Positions 27,360 through 40,473 of a stretch of DNA of 64,000 bases are shown here, in pieces. Position 1 is the first letter of the stretch. Each line of letters opens with the position of its first letter. The stretch comes from Solenopsis invicta. Taxonomy: Eukaryota > Arthropoda > Insecta > Hymenoptera > Formicidae. The notes beneath the pieces are model-generated. The model saw only the letters and a program-made list of their open reading frames with translations. It searched no databases and had not been told where the DNA came from. Position numbers and translations under genes: made by a program. The stretch lies in NCBI RefSeq assembly GCF_016802725.1, contig NC_052665.1, positions 17,924,501-17,988,500 of the forward strand, written 5' to 3'.

Positions 27360-28499
27360 AGAGATATAATATTTATAGCATTAGGAATAATATTGCTTAT
27401 GTTGATCTTACAAATTTAAATAAATTTCTAGTAGTAATATCAATTGTAAGCTTTTTTTCCGACCGATTATTCTTTTTTACTGCTGACGTATAGATGAAGT
27501 GCTGGTACGAAACTTTTTCCAACACGTTAAGATCTCTAAACGTGGAATACAAAGTCGGTACTCGCGCGAGTAATTAAAAAACTTGCCGCGCATCGAAACA
27601 AGAGAAAGTTTGGACGGCCGAATCACCTAAATCATCAACGTTCCATAAAGGCGAACGTGAAGAATAAACCTTCTAGAAAGGCGGCATTATCTTTTATTTC
27701 ACTGGTATCCTGTATCCAGTCCTTAACCATTTTTTATCTTTCGCTATCTTTTTCACGGCGCATGAAAAACGACCTGAAAGTCTTCACGAATCGCATAGAG
27801 ATGAATGGGTTAAGCCATCTTTCGAAGGGTAGGGTAACTCCGGAACTTTCGTTCAATAAAGATTACTAAAGTTTTATTATTAACATCGTGCAATTCGGGT
27901 ATTACAAAGGCGCCGTTTTACGGCCGTTGCACCGTTGCGCGCATCTTTGAGGGAACAAAAGATGTTTTTCACTCATTACGAAGTTGGAGATGACTTCACA
28001 GATTTATGAACCCACTCCCGTTCCTGTTATATGGCTCGCATATCGGTGTATTCTCCGTGAATTCATTCGAATACTTCTGCTACTCATATTCTTTCAAGAA
28101 ATATATAAATTGTCTCACAACTCTACATTACCGATGTTTATCTCTTCTTTAATAAATTATTATCAATCTTCTTAAGACAATTTTGAATAAGAAAAATAAT
28201 GAATTTTCTCAAGATACGTTGACTTGCACAAACATTTAATTAAATTTGTGATGTAACAAATAACATTTTTACGATGTGCATGGAAATTTGTTGGATTCTC
28301 GTTAACCGGGAAAAAACGCAAAGAATCACGGTGAATAAAATCAAGCTAAGTGCTCCGATTACAAAGTCGATTTCTAGAAGGTTGCTCTCGAACTTTGGCA
28401 CAGGAGAGGCTCTAAGCCAGCAGAGGAAGATCCAGGTCGCAGGATTGGCAGATCGATGGCGAGTCTGCGAGCACAGTGTTTGCTTTTCGATCTACCCTC

Positions 28500-29045
28500 T
28501 CTCTTTCTCTACTAACCCTACGAATCAAACAGGAGAGCTTTCCTCCTCTCGTGTACGAAGCGCGCAACGTGCTTTTCCAAAAGGTGTCGTAACTCGGCTT
28601 CCGGAGTCACCAGAGATGAATAGTCTCGCGAATAGCTCTTGAGATTTTTCGAAGCGGTCAGGTGACAAGTGCCGCGTATGGGTATCCGATTAATCCCACC
28701 GATATATCCGCGGCCGCGTTTTCTCCCCGGACGCGTTCGTTCGACCGACGACACGGACAAAGCTCGGCGACTCGCCGAGGTGCCGGCCCCGCGATTTGTC
28801 AGACCCGGATCGTTTCGCTCTCTCGGCGAGGCGAGGGAAAGAAACGACGTACGACGGGGGTTCGCGATGTCGTCCGTAACGGTGGACGTCGTTTCGGGTT
28901 CCGCTTCGAGTTTCCCCAAGAGAAGGATCGTAGAAAGAAACGAGCGCGCTTTGTTACGACCAACGTAACATTTTGCAGATTTTCGTTGTCGTACCCTGTA
29001 TGCGTCTGTGTGCGCTTCCGATTTGTAGACAGTCGTGTTTATTAG
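28500..29045. other. Second CpG-rich island, possible promoter or regulatory block
   Basis: CpG density is high from about 28540 to 28950, including a GCGGCCGC site near 28710 and a CTCGGCGA-CTCGCCGAG palindrome (28763-28779). Open frames of 180 codons (minus) and 127 and 99 codons (plus) overlap here without family signatures. A splice-acceptor-like ATTTTGCAG ends near 28979. A promoter or 5' UTR exon of a large neuronal gene is possible but unproven. Confidence 0.35.
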
Positions 29046-32000
29046 TAGTTTAAATGGCACAATCCTTTCAGATTAAACATATACATATATTACAGAGTAT
29101 TATTTATTACAATTTCACTGTGAGCTTAACATGTTTCCAAAGTACTATTTAAATATATATACATATATATATTATTATTATCCCCTCGTATTATATCATG
29201 CCCCTATTTTGAATTCATGTAGAATTTAGGTAATTAAAGAGAAGTAGTTTAATTTTTGACACACATGACAAAACATCGTTATCTCAGAATTTAAACAATT
29301 TGTAGGAGGATGAAAGCAAAATCAGATGTGTACAAGATATTAGTTATTTTCTACAATCAATTACGATCATAATATCCTCAGCTCGCGAGAAGGAAACACG
29401 AACGGAATACCGCGATCCGGAAGTCATGCTGTATCATACAGTTTCCTATAATACAGCACAGCGATGATTTATCTCCCAGTACGGACGGATTTCCTCGGTT
29501 TTTCGCCGCGTATATTAAAGCGCCCAAAATTAATTTGGTTCGCGGCTATAACGCTTTTCCTCGCCACCGTTGTTACCGCCGGGGAGCAGTTTGTACTACC
29601 GGACAAAAAGGGTCGGTCGGTTAGCCAGCGAGATTACCGGTAATCTTTATTTATAGGCGGCGTATTAGAGAGTCGCAAGCGCGCTAATTTCTTTAATTAC
29701 GACGAGTATAGGTCAAACGAGTCGAACGTGTAATCCGGCGTTGCCAAAATCGCATCAATTACTTAACGATTATTTATAATTACAGGGATTTGAATCTCGC
29801 CGCGCTAAATAAAGAATATATAACATGAATATTCGTTACTCGAACTCGTTGTCTGTATAATGAGAGATTTTACATGACAGATTGTACGACAGTCTGCAAT
29901 ATACGCAATATTCGAACGAGCAGTCGACAGTTCGTATTTATCATCCACGTTGCAAGACAAGTATAAACCGGCATATGATTTTTGTACGTAATAAAGTTTT
30001 CCGTTATTAGCCGCAAGCGACATTATAGAAAATCGATGCGCAATACGTCCCGACACATCCGAACCCATTTATTGGGAACAGACAACGATGTGTTCACACG
30101 TGTTAACATCAAATCACCGGCCTCATTCACAGAGGTTCTATTTCCTGCTCGGAAACAATCACGTCGCGCCGTCGTCGCCGTCATCGTTGCCTCTTTCCTC
30201 CAATTCCCATCCACGTGTATCGATACCGCTGGTCCTCTTTTCCGTTTTCCATCGCGTAATAGGGGAGAATCACGTGTCACCGGTCTTTACACATGCTCCA
30301 TCTGTGCGCAGCTTCCGAGCCCGCACCCAGAACGGTTCACGTCAAAACCAGGGACTTACCCGCGTACATATTCCATTATACAATGGAAAAACAAGCAACG
30401 GGCTTCTGCACGTGACGTGGGAAAATAGGATTTATTAACTTCCGCGTAATCTTCTTCTCTGAAAGCGTATATCAATATGTATGAAACGCTGACCGGCCAG
30501 CTGGTCAGAGTATCGAGGAACAAGTAAAACTTATATCGCGACGAAATTATTTTCGTATCAAAATTCGTATCAAAAATGCTCGTAAATATTGTCGGAAGTA
30601 TCAATTTATCGATAGCTTTAGGAATGTTTCAGCTTGTTTATGGTGTATACGATACAGATCAGTTAAAAAAATATTGATATCTTGTTAAAATTAAGGATTA
30701 TAAATCTGTATGAAAAATAAATATCAATATTTCTCTAAATGCTCGCATTGTTTCAATATTGTTGATATTTTTTAAGTATTAAATGAGAAATAACAATGCA
30801 GCAATCGGTACTTCAATAATATGGCAATACCATCGCTATTGTTATATATGCGAACGCTTTCTGTCCTTAAACGCTTCATTTAATTTCGACGGGCAATATT
30901 TTTTTATTTATTTTTTTTGCCTAGTTGGATTTATCGCAAGGAAAATAATTCGCCGAGATTATACGCCATCATCATCATCCATCATTTCTGACAGTTTTCT
31001 GCTCTGACTTTATTTCGCCGCTCCAATACGACATTTCGATTCCGCGCGAGCACGCTGAATACTTCGATATGTGATATATATAGCCTCTTCCCCACTACAT
31101 TTTTAAAAATTCCATCCGTGCTAAAATTGCGATCACCGCCGAAGGGAACACGTGAATTAATTATGCGCTGGTCGATAGCAGCACCGTTGTCCCACAAATG
31201 AAATGCAACGAAGACCAAATTTAATGAGATCGTGTTGTATGGCTCAATCGATTGTTTCAATATCGATTATACAGCATTGTTCTAGATATAGAACGCTTAC
31301 ATTGAACTTTGGGAGCATATCCCCTAATAAATTTGGACCTTCGCTCACAAAATTAAGATTTTATTGGACATCCTCGCACCGTAATGTTATTTTTAATTTT
31401 CAGCTATAAATATTTTAGTAGCCAAGCTCCAAATTAAAATGATATCACGGAATCTGGTTGAGATTCGCCGAGTAATAATAAATCTTCTGTAATATATTTG
31501 CCTCTTGCTTGTTTCCTATGTTAAAAAATGCCACATTTATGAAGAGAATTTACTGAAAAATTAGGGTAATCATAAATAAAAGGAAATATAGAAAATCATT
31601 TGTTTCTCACGTTGTTAAAATCATAAACCTGCAGCGTTACACTGATAAATGTATCAATAATAATTTCTACTGTAAATTAACAACAGTGATATCAGTCGGC
31701 ATGATAGCGAATCAGCGAGATAACGTTAGCTCGCGTGAAGGAAACCGGTGTAGAACGTGGGAGACCGCCGCGTGTTCGCATGATCATGCCTGCCAGCCGA
31801 CGCGAACGGTCGAGCTAATCGCGCGCTGCAAATGAGCTGTTTAGTTTTCCGGCCCGATTACGTGTCAGTCCCGGCGTGGTGATAACATTTGTATAGATCC
31901 CGCACCCCCCCCCTTCGCACGTCCCTTCGTGCCGCGCCGTGAATGCGCGGAATGGTGTGGATTCTGGGGATTTCCTGCGCGTGTCGTCGCTAAATTCAGC

Positions 32001-35000
32001 CATGAAATTGCCGCGCAACCTTTAGTCTCGTTACCGGGTTGTCACAGACAAATCTTGCAATTTAGGTCAACGTGGTCAAATTCGGGCCACCTCTCCACTT
32101 AAAGCCGATCTCACCGCAATGTAATATTAAATATTTTATATGTGGATTATTCTCGCGCAGTGTCGCGATCCAAATTCCTTTGAATTCTTTTCAAAGGGCG
32201 TGTGAATGCACTTGAGCGTACCAGTTGTTTTATCTTGCGTTTGCAAATTTAATTACGAACGAGAATTCAAGATCGATAATCATGCGAGGATTCGGAAAAA
32301 TTTCATGTGCCTGAAAATTCCATCATCTCTTTTTTTTAAATGGATTTATATATCGCACGGTTTCTATTAAATTCGCATAAATCAATTTTCTTGTGTTAAA
32401 CTGAAAAGCAAAAAGTACAATTTAATTACCGGGCATTGTAAATTTTTTAAAGAGCTTTTTTTAATGCAACCAACTTTTTATTATTTGCCTTGACACAATG
32501 CGACCTCTAAGAAAAATTATTCAAATAATTTATGAAAGAATTAACTTACAAAAATAAAAATAATTTTAAAAAGAAAATTCGAATATTGATAATATTTGAC
32601 ATTCAATTTGTGTTTCAAGCGAAGAATGCCGAAAGACGCAAGAAGAAAGTGCATAATAAAAGTCTACGTGTTCCAACACGAAGATACATGCTACTTTCGT
32701 ATCGATCACATTCGTAGCCGAGTCTGGTACACGTAACTGCACTTTCCGCGCAAGAACCGTTTACCATTTTGCTGGGTACTTCAATCAGATTTACAAATAT
32801 CGACGTGACAACATCCCCCAAAGCTCTAATAAACACTTTCGTACTTGTGATATTGCCAATGAAAATCCCAGCTTGATTTGTCCGCCTCTCTTTCCGCTCG
32901 TATTGGCCCGTCGACGATTCTCGAATTGCGCGTGGCGTAATGAAAATCCGATTAACTCTCGCACAATTATTCCTCTCGATGCAATTATAAGCGATTCTCG
33001 TTTTACTATCTGCGATATGAAGAGATATATTTTTTGAATCCGTGATATTTATAAATGTACTGATTTACTTCAGAAATTTCGCCACCATAATTTCGTGTTA
33101 TAATTTTGCACGATATCATTTTGATTCCGCTGATATGATGTATGCTAATGAAATAAATCATCGTTAATCGTTAACGTCATGTAACAGAAATATGTGTGTA
33201 ACCAAAGCTAGTTAATTAGTGCATTGCCAAATAAATTAATTTATAGAAATGTAGAACAATTGCGTACATATGTTGAACACAAGAAGCGTAAAACAAAGCA
33301 CGAAATATATGTAATATAAATATGAATTTATATGAAATCACAATGGGGGGAAAAACAGCTCGAAAGCAAATATCGTAATAATACCGCTATACCGAGAACT
33401 TTTTTATTTAAAATCGCGGTACAAAAAAAGGTCAGGATCAGAAAAGTTGGAAAATTCTTAAATTTTCCCCACAAAGATCGCTGCACTTAAACATTAAAGT
33501 CGCTTTCGACTTCAGAGATTGAACTGCGCTCCATCACCCGGAGAAATCCCTCGCAACCCTGCCCTGAAATCAGCGGAGCCTGATTTATGCGTCTTCCCAC
33601 GTGTCTCACAAATTTCCCGGCAACCTTCGAATTTCCTGCTGCGGCTACGTAATCCAACGAAACCGAGTTGGCCTCGTCCACACCCGAACATACGTCGACG
33701 GGTCGTTTCGGCCATCGTCATCGCGGTTAAAGATCGGATTGGCAGTTTCAAACTCACCGTGCTTCACGAAGGGAGGCCGATCTCAAACGTGCGCTGAAAA
33801 TTTATGATTTCAACGAAAATACATTCTGCCAACGTTTTCCGAGCCGGGTCAGTTCCGGATTAAAACTTTCCTGTGACCATACGAAGCGCCGAGCGTTAAT
33901 TCAGATTGAAACTAATTGTAGAATTAAAAGGAAGTTTCTAAAAGTTGATCCTACAGTTATGTAACTAGGGTCGATTATGCAGAGTGTTCCGGGTTAAAGA
34001 GAATAATCAGTATTCTTTTCCGATGTACGAACGAATACTTTTTAAACCTGTAACATTTCTCATTTTCTGTTTCCGAGTCACAAACATTTCCATTCTGCTC
34101 TTTCAGAATCTTAATATTTTTTAAAAAACTTGTAATTGATTTTTTTGTTATGATAATTTAATGGAACGTTTTTAGTTACGACATATTTTTAATTTTCGAC
34201 ATTAAACATTTCAATAATTAAATATCGAATCAAATATGCACTAAATTATAAACTTTGCTCGTTCAATGAAATATATGTATAAAAATTTAAAACATACAAA
34301 ATAACCATTTCTATAAAAGCTACATTAAAAAATAATCAAATAAAATTGAAATATATTATAATTAAGCATTATTTTCTGTAGTTAAATTTCGCAAAAAATA
34401 TTCGGAAAATATTTAAATTTCAATACGGAGCGTAATTATCAAATTATAGCAACTAGCAGACAAAATGGCTGAAACATTCGCGATCGCGCATCCATCAAAT
34501 CATCGATTCGCCGAGATTTCACCAAGCCGTTGCTGGTAACTGTAGCCGCGATCCTTTCAACCCGCCATATGTCACGTACATCGGACGCCTCGCTTCGGCG
34601 CTTTCGAAGCGTAATCCCCGGAGTATATAGCTCGTCCGAACGAGTCAATTTTTGCGACAAAAGTCCAGCCGGACAACACACAGCCTCGCCCAGTGGAATG
34701 TAACCCTTACAGTGGCCCAAATTACTCTTTTCGAGAACAAAAACTGCATATTTTCGCTATTCGCAGCACGTTGCATTTGACCCGACTGAAAAATAAACCT
34801 AGATATTGTTGACCAAACTCTGCTAGGTCTGGTTGCAATTTGGATGCACTGTTTATCACACGACACAATATATCTCCTATTAAGCTAAACCCCCCTCCTC
34901 CCACCATTAAAAATCAAATTACCTAGTAAGAAATTTAGTGTTATTTAGGTGCTAATTTATTACCGCTGTTCGAATTTTGGTGGCTTAAATCGTTTAACAA

Positions 35001-35032
35001 GAAATTCCAAGTGAAAAATGGGGAGTCCAGCT

Positions 35033-35077
35033 TAATTATATGATATTACTATACAATATACAGTAATATCATAATTA
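35033..35077. repeat. Short AT-rich hairpin
   Basis: TAATTATATGATATTACT pairs with AGTAATATCATAATTA with a two-base bulge and a ten-base loop. Confidence 0.55.
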
Positions 35078-38000
35078 GTACCTCAAACATATTGCAATGT
35101 AGTTTATTACCACAGTCAATATTACGCTCTACAAACGTCAACAAAGCTATTCTTCCAATAAATAATATAACTATATACACATACCTATTGGCTTTTGTAA
35201 CTTTAAAGCTACCGATGTACATAAAGCATCATCCGTCTAACTGGTATAATTTCATTAGCAATTAACGCGTTAGATAAAACGTAATGTTAAAATTATGAGA
35301 GACTACATGAAGAAGATATGGGTACGAAGAAACGATTTTCGTTAATGTCATAAATCACTTTATATGGATATGTATCAGCATGTACTGCTCCGATGGCAGC
35401 TGCTACACACATCATCACATCGTAAGCTGCAGAATCGCCATACGCGCGTCAACTTCTTCATCTAATCCTCTTTGAACGGCACTATACGAAACGAGACAAA
35501 AACCTTTGCTTCTTTGTTCCGGCACGTTGTTCTCGCACAACGAACGGGAGTTACAACGTTGTAACCGCAGGACACACCAGGTGCACTTACACGTGCGCGG
35601 CAGTATCGTGCATCCGTTTCACGGGTCGTAGGTCATAACTTTGCGAGCGAGGCATCGCGTATTATACATCGCAGCGTCCGTATCCGTGCGCGCGGCGATT
35701 TTTGGTCCCGATGTTTTATCGACAAGCCCGTCCGTTATTTATTATTCCCCCGTTATTGATCAATGCGAATCACCGTGGCACCCTTGTAAAACTCGGTCGC
35801 GGAATATGGAAACGCTCGTCGCGACGATGACAAATTATTTCGGTACAAAACGGTTGCGCTTTAGCGCAAACTGCATCGGGTTAATCAAGATATACAACGA
35901 GCGAGTGACACGATTGCAGAATTTAAAAACTCTAATTAGTAAAAAATTTTTATTTTACCAATTAGAATTATTCTTTCGCTATCATTACAAATGGCAACGA
36001 CAGAATCTTCAGAGATATATTTGTATTAGTTCAAATGTGAAACAAGCAAAGTTTTATGAAGTTCGTGACATACAGAATATGACGCGTTCAGCCAATATGC
36101 AATTGTGAAGATCGATCTCTATGAGACCGATAACGTGGTGCTGATATTTTGAATATTGACCATTATCGAAGCGCATTCCATTATTTGACATCTTGAATAA
36201 TATCACTGTCTCAATAGCGCGAGCAATACCACTCGGCTTCCAATAATAACATTTGTGACGCTTGCAAACGGAATGGGAAATGAGAATATTCGCCGTTATA
36301 AAAAAAAAATTCTCATTTCCTGTCGATTTACTTCCGGAACTGCTCCCTGATCGTGACCTTTTGCATTCCGATTATGACTGAATGGTACACGCGCGTGTTG
36401 ATATTTCGTTCACAAACTTTTCCGATATGTGGAACTCAAAGTATGATATTTTTGTCATCATATTGCGGAAGCGCAAACGACAGTCAATCGGTTTTCGATG
36501 AAATACAATTCGTTAACTTGATACGAATTACGCTGGCACACCTAAAGAGAAATGAAGCTGACGCTTGCATGCGTATCTTTGCTAGACCGTTACGCGTATC
36601 GATTGCACCCGCCTATATTCTATCTGTTATTAAATGGATTGAAATGGTACATCAAAACAAATTGGTTCATTTGTCGTTAATAACGTAGCAAAAAAAAAGT
36701 AATAATGTGTCACCGGTATTGATGCTTCTGATTTTTTTTCTGTGAAATATAAACGTATATAAGAAAATGCTTTATTTAAATTTAAATGGTATTTATAATT
36801 GAATATTAAAAATTGAATATTGAAAAATTAATCTAAATTTAATATTATGTCCCAAATAAATAATCCAAGAAACGTTTTATTTCAAAATAAATCCTCTCTT
36901 TTATTAAAATTTAAAATTAAAAAATGTTAAATTTACAAAGGCAAAATATATTATATTTTATTTTTTTATCATAATTCGCACTAGCATAAAAATGCATAAA
37001 AAATTATTTACTTTTCTCATTATATCATCTTCAGATAATGCATTGAAAATAATAATCGTTTTGAAAGTATATTCCCGAATACCAAAAGAGAAAATTTCAA
37101 ATAATTACGACTACATTACAATGAATCATCTACATGTGTACAAAATCTAAATTACAGGAGTCAAAAATCTATATATTTTTGACACTCTAATTGTTTAACT
37201 GAGAAGAACCTTTTCCTTCCGCTTTTACAAATGTTTGGAGTACAAACGTTTGGAATCACTTATGTACTATAATAATATCCAACGAGATCAAAATCCTCAA
37301 CATTCACATTCCGACCTAGGCAATTACGTCTTCATAAATAAACTCTAGCTATTGCATAACGCAAATGCAGCTTGCAAGTATACATATAATGCTTGATGCA
37401 ATTCTTAAATTTCCTCTTTTACATAAATCCTTATAATAAGATTAATATATACATATATATAACGTTTATATGCTTATTAATTCGATATTAACTTTCTTTA
37501 AGAGAGAATAATCAAATATATAGTATTTTTCAAAGAGAGAAAAAAACACTGCATCATATATTTTTAGGAATTTTTAAATATATTAATATTTAACCATCAT
37601 TAAAATGCCCATTTTTTTACATACAAAATTATTGTTTTCATAACTTGCACTTTGTAAAACTTGTCTCTGTCATGATTGACTTTCATTTTATTGTCAGAGT
37701 CACGTCAGATATATGTCAGATAATGTACCTAGTATGCATTGTAACCAACGTTAGTGTTGACGTTATCAAGGCAAATGGTAAGTTTCGACGGATGTTGCCA
37801 GCGTCTACTTAGTTATCGATTGTTAGCGGCGGAACTAGATAAGCTTGCAAGTTTGTATCAGATCTGTAGCTAAGACACAGATCACAGATTAATCTGCAAC
37901 ATGCGGATAGAGAAGGGGTGGAATGGGCGAGCTTACATGATCTAGCCCTTTATCCGTTGGGTTGTTTTGCGCATGGATCGGTTCAGACGGAGTATGTTTT

Positions 38001-38912
38001 GCGAACAGTTACGTGTTTGCGTATACCGACAATGGTCATTTCGCCGATATTAGCGTTAGATTGCTCGCTAATTACCGTTGATATTCACAGTGGCCATAAT
38101 AGCGACGTCGGAAGTTTCGCGAAGATATTCATTTAAGAAATTATCTTTGTTATAATAGTCGTTATATTGTAATTATATCACTGAACATGTTTTAATAATA
38201 TATCAATATTTTTAATTAAATTTTGTGAAAAAGAAATGTTCTAATTTTGAAGAATTTTTTATTATATCGTAATAATAAAATTTTAAATTTGTGCAGTGTA
38301 ATTTGGATATGATAATAAACACATATGTTTCTTTAAACTATTTCATTTTGCTTTTAAAAAAATTTATTTTGCACAAAACGTTTAATAACAATTAAACTGC
38401 AGCAACGCTATTATATTGAAAGGTCAATACAAATATAACATAATAAAAATATGAAATTTCTAAAATTCAAAGCACCTCTGGAAATATTAAAATTTATTTT
38501 ATACTTTTTATGTACTTTTCATTGCATAAATTCATATATGTATAATATAAGTTGAAAATATATTCAGAAATTGCATATTTTGTTTTTTACGAGATTATGT
38601 AAATTTTGGTTTATTCATGATAACTGAACATTTAATAAGGTAAAATAGGATTTTAATTTTGCGTAAAATTATTTAGCAATCACGTTCATTAAATTGCGAG
38701 AATATGTATCTTTAATTTTATAAATTGTCGTGATTCATTAAGTTGCAATCCCTTTATCGCAAATGGTTTCCGACGAAAGCAGAAATAATCCTTAGTAATC
38801 CTTATTATTCAAAATGTCCAACTGACTCGAGACCTTAGAAATACGAACGTGTACAAGAAAAGACAAGTTACGCGATTATTTCTGTTTAAACGCAATTTCT
38901 ACCTGGCAAAAT

Positions 38913-38938
38913 GCTTTAAGCTTTATTCAGCTTAAAGC
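38913..38938 (+). repeat. Perfect 9-bp hairpin 78 bases upstream of the dpr exon
   Basis: GCTTTAAGC (38913-38921) and GCTTAAAGC (38930-38938) are exact reverse complements around an eight-base loop. The hairpin lies in the intron just before the acceptor region. Confidence 0.6.
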
Positions 38939-39000
38939 CGCTTAATGAGTTTCACGATTCAGTTGTGGACATGCTAATTTCTGACGCTGACATTTCTGTG

Positions 39001-39015
39001 TTATGTGTCACGCAG
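39001..39015 (+). promoter_or_regulatory. Splice acceptor of the dpr exon
   Basis: A T-rich tract with TTTCTGTG precedes CACGCAG, and the AG occupies 39014-39015. Possible branch sites (CTAAT, CTGAC) lie 25-45 bases upstream. The in-frame ATG at 39003 falls inside the intron side of this junction and is not a start codon. Confidence 0.8.
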
Positions 39016-39182
39016 GTACGTTCATTCGCGATCAGAGAGTTTTGAGCGGTAGTCTTGTTCAGGGGAGTCGTAACGTCAGCGGCGTGCCGGCTTTCGAAAC
39101 GAATGTGCCACGAAATGTCACTACCGCAGTCGGTCAGACCGCCTTTCTTCACTGCAGAGTTCATCAGCTGGGCGACAAGGAG
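39016..39182 (+). CDS. dpr: Internal exon of a Dpr-family immunoglobulin cell-surface protein (first half of Ig domain 1)
   Basis: This exon encodes 55 complete codons after two bases of a split codon. The translation includes the block ETNVPRNVTTAVGQTAFLHC followed by RVHQLGDKE, the A-to-C strand part of the first V-type Ig domain of Dpr proteins. The Cys of LHC is the B-strand disulfide cysteine. Two N-glycosylation sequons are visible (NVS, NVT). The exon is bounded by an acceptor (pyrimidine-rich tract ending CACGCAG at 39015) and a strong donor GTGAGT at 39183, so it is entered in phase 1 and left in phase 0. Dpr proteins are neuronal surface receptors that bind DIP partners in synaptic matching. 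In the family the next residues are V-S-W-[IV]-R-x-R-D, which must lie in the next exon; I did not find that exon in the window. The signal peptide, second Ig domain and membrane anchor are also not seen. FLHCRV and LGDKE recall dpr1-type members, but the paralog is not resolved. Confidence 0.93.
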
Positions 39183-39188
39183 GTGAGT
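39183..39188 (+). promoter_or_regulatory. Splice donor of the dpr exon (GTGAGT)
   Basis: The exon ends in GAG and is followed by GTGAGT, close to the metazoan consensus AG|GTRAGT. The coding frame stops conforming to the Dpr family immediately after it, where VSW would be expected, which confirms the junction. Confidence 0.9.
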
Positions 39189-39674
39189 GACAACATAATT
39201 CCAACATAATTTTGCGGCTTCCCCTCTTTGAGACAACTCGCTAATTACATTACCAAATCCATGTCCAACACCGCTATGACGATAGCTTTACGCATATAAT
39301 TTTCACATTGTACTTCACTTGTAATATAAACCGAAATCTAAACCCTTACACATATTATATGTACAATACATTTACTGGAGTTTGCTGCTAATAGATCTTT
39401 GAAGTAGATTAATATATATTTAATTTAAAAATGCTCGTGTAATTCAACATGATTTGTGGTAAATGTACAAATTGCTACAAATAAATTGTTGTGACGTGAA
39501 AGGAACCGAGCGACATTATTAACTATTCCATGTCGGAACAGTAAATGTCAAATCTAATAAATTATTTTGTCGAATATACGTAATCGATAATAGATATCAG
39601 ATTACGGTTTCATTCATTTCTATTTTAAGTGGTAAATTAGCACACTATTGAATTCACTAATAATAATTAAAATG

Positions 39675-39691
39675 AAAAAAAAAAAAAAAAA
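39675..39691. repeat. A17 homopolymer
   Basis: Seventeen A residues in the intron downstream of the dpr exon. No retroposed gene body is recognisable upstream of it. Confidence 0.9.
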
Positions 39692-40413
39692 TTACTGACC
39701 TCGAGAGTTCATAATTTTCTACTCGCGGGTCTTAAATGAAGCATGAATATTAGGGGGTAAAAAAGAGCTCTCCGTGCAATATTCTCGTCGCGTCAAAGGT
39801 AGAGCGGAGCTTGCTGTTGCGGTTATGGTTGCTTCATCGTTTTTCAAAATCCTCAATCCGGGGCATACCTCCATGTCAAGGCTATATAGATCCGAGTAGA
39901 GCTGCTGGGTTAACATTACCGCAAGGCTGGCCTGCGGTTTCTGGTTAGGTCGTTGATAGAATATGCATGACGCCTGTTTGAAGAGTTAAACCTGCTCAAA
40001 GGTGAATGGAGGGCTATTATCTTTCCGGATTTTTGACTGAGACTGCTGATTTGATTGACGCTTAATGAAAATTGAAAAATTTTGTCGCTTTATCGGGTAT
40101 TATCTTTGCGCTTGCTCTCGTAGTCTATTAACTGAACATTACTCATTCGTTACTCGCACGCATATTACTGTTGAACTTGTAAAGCATTAATAAAAGAGGT
40201 ACGCAGTTTGTTTAAAAATAGCAAATTAACAGAGTGCATTATGCAGTTTATTATATCGATCATACGAATTTTAACGTAATTTTTCTATACGCTCTATTAA
40301 AGCTTAATACTTAATCAAGTCGTTCAATCTTCTAGTTACGGAGAGCAGGAGTTGCCGTAGCATGCGAAGATTTGATATTTCACGAAGTTTCAGCCAATGC
40401 CTAGTTTGCTAAG

Positions 40414-40416
<3 letters not shown>

Positions 40417-40470
<54 letters not shown>
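40417..40470. repeat. (AT)27 microsatellite
   Basis: 54 bases of uninterrupted AT dinucleotide, followed by a TATACATATACATATG-like decayed edge. Confidence 0.95.

Positions 40471-40473
<3 letters not shown>

Larger units (their letters stand above)
8801..28499. other. Gene-free noncoding stretch, probably intronic
   Basis: About 19.7 kb alternate AT-rich blocks with moderately GC-rich patches (roughly 12.2-12.9, 13.4-14.7, 18.4-18.8 and 19.3-19.8 kb). No ORF looks like a known family and no tRNA or rRNA was seen. It contains the inverted-repeat elements listed at 10.7-11.4, 26.1-26.4 and 27.2-27.4 kb. Confidence 0.55.
29046..39015 (+). other. Probable intron upstream of the dpr exon (3' part)
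   Basis: No exon is supported between the CpG-rich block and the dpr acceptor. The longest open frame (35641-36108, 155 codons without an ATG at its start) has no family signature. The phase-1 acceptor at 39015 requires an upstream coding exon, which I could not identify. Confidence 0.5.

Noticed and set aside
28518..29060. 180-codon minus-strand ORF
   Set aside because: It is in the second CpG-rich block with equally open plus-strand frames. The composition explains it and no motif was recognised.
34439..34720. 93-codon minus-strand ORF with protein-like wording
   Set aside because: No family recognised, and overlapping minus-strand frames are equally open. It is probably chance.
35641..36108. 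155-codon plus-strand ORF, possible upstream dpr exon
   Set aside because: It starts at TTG rather than ATG, has no Dpr-like sequence or clear signal peptide, and no convincing splice sites frame it.
39003..39015. In-frame ATG just before the dpr exon as a start codon
   Set aside because: It lies upstream of the CACGCAG acceptor. The Dpr Ig exon needs a spliced signal-peptide exon, and the frame joins in phase 1.
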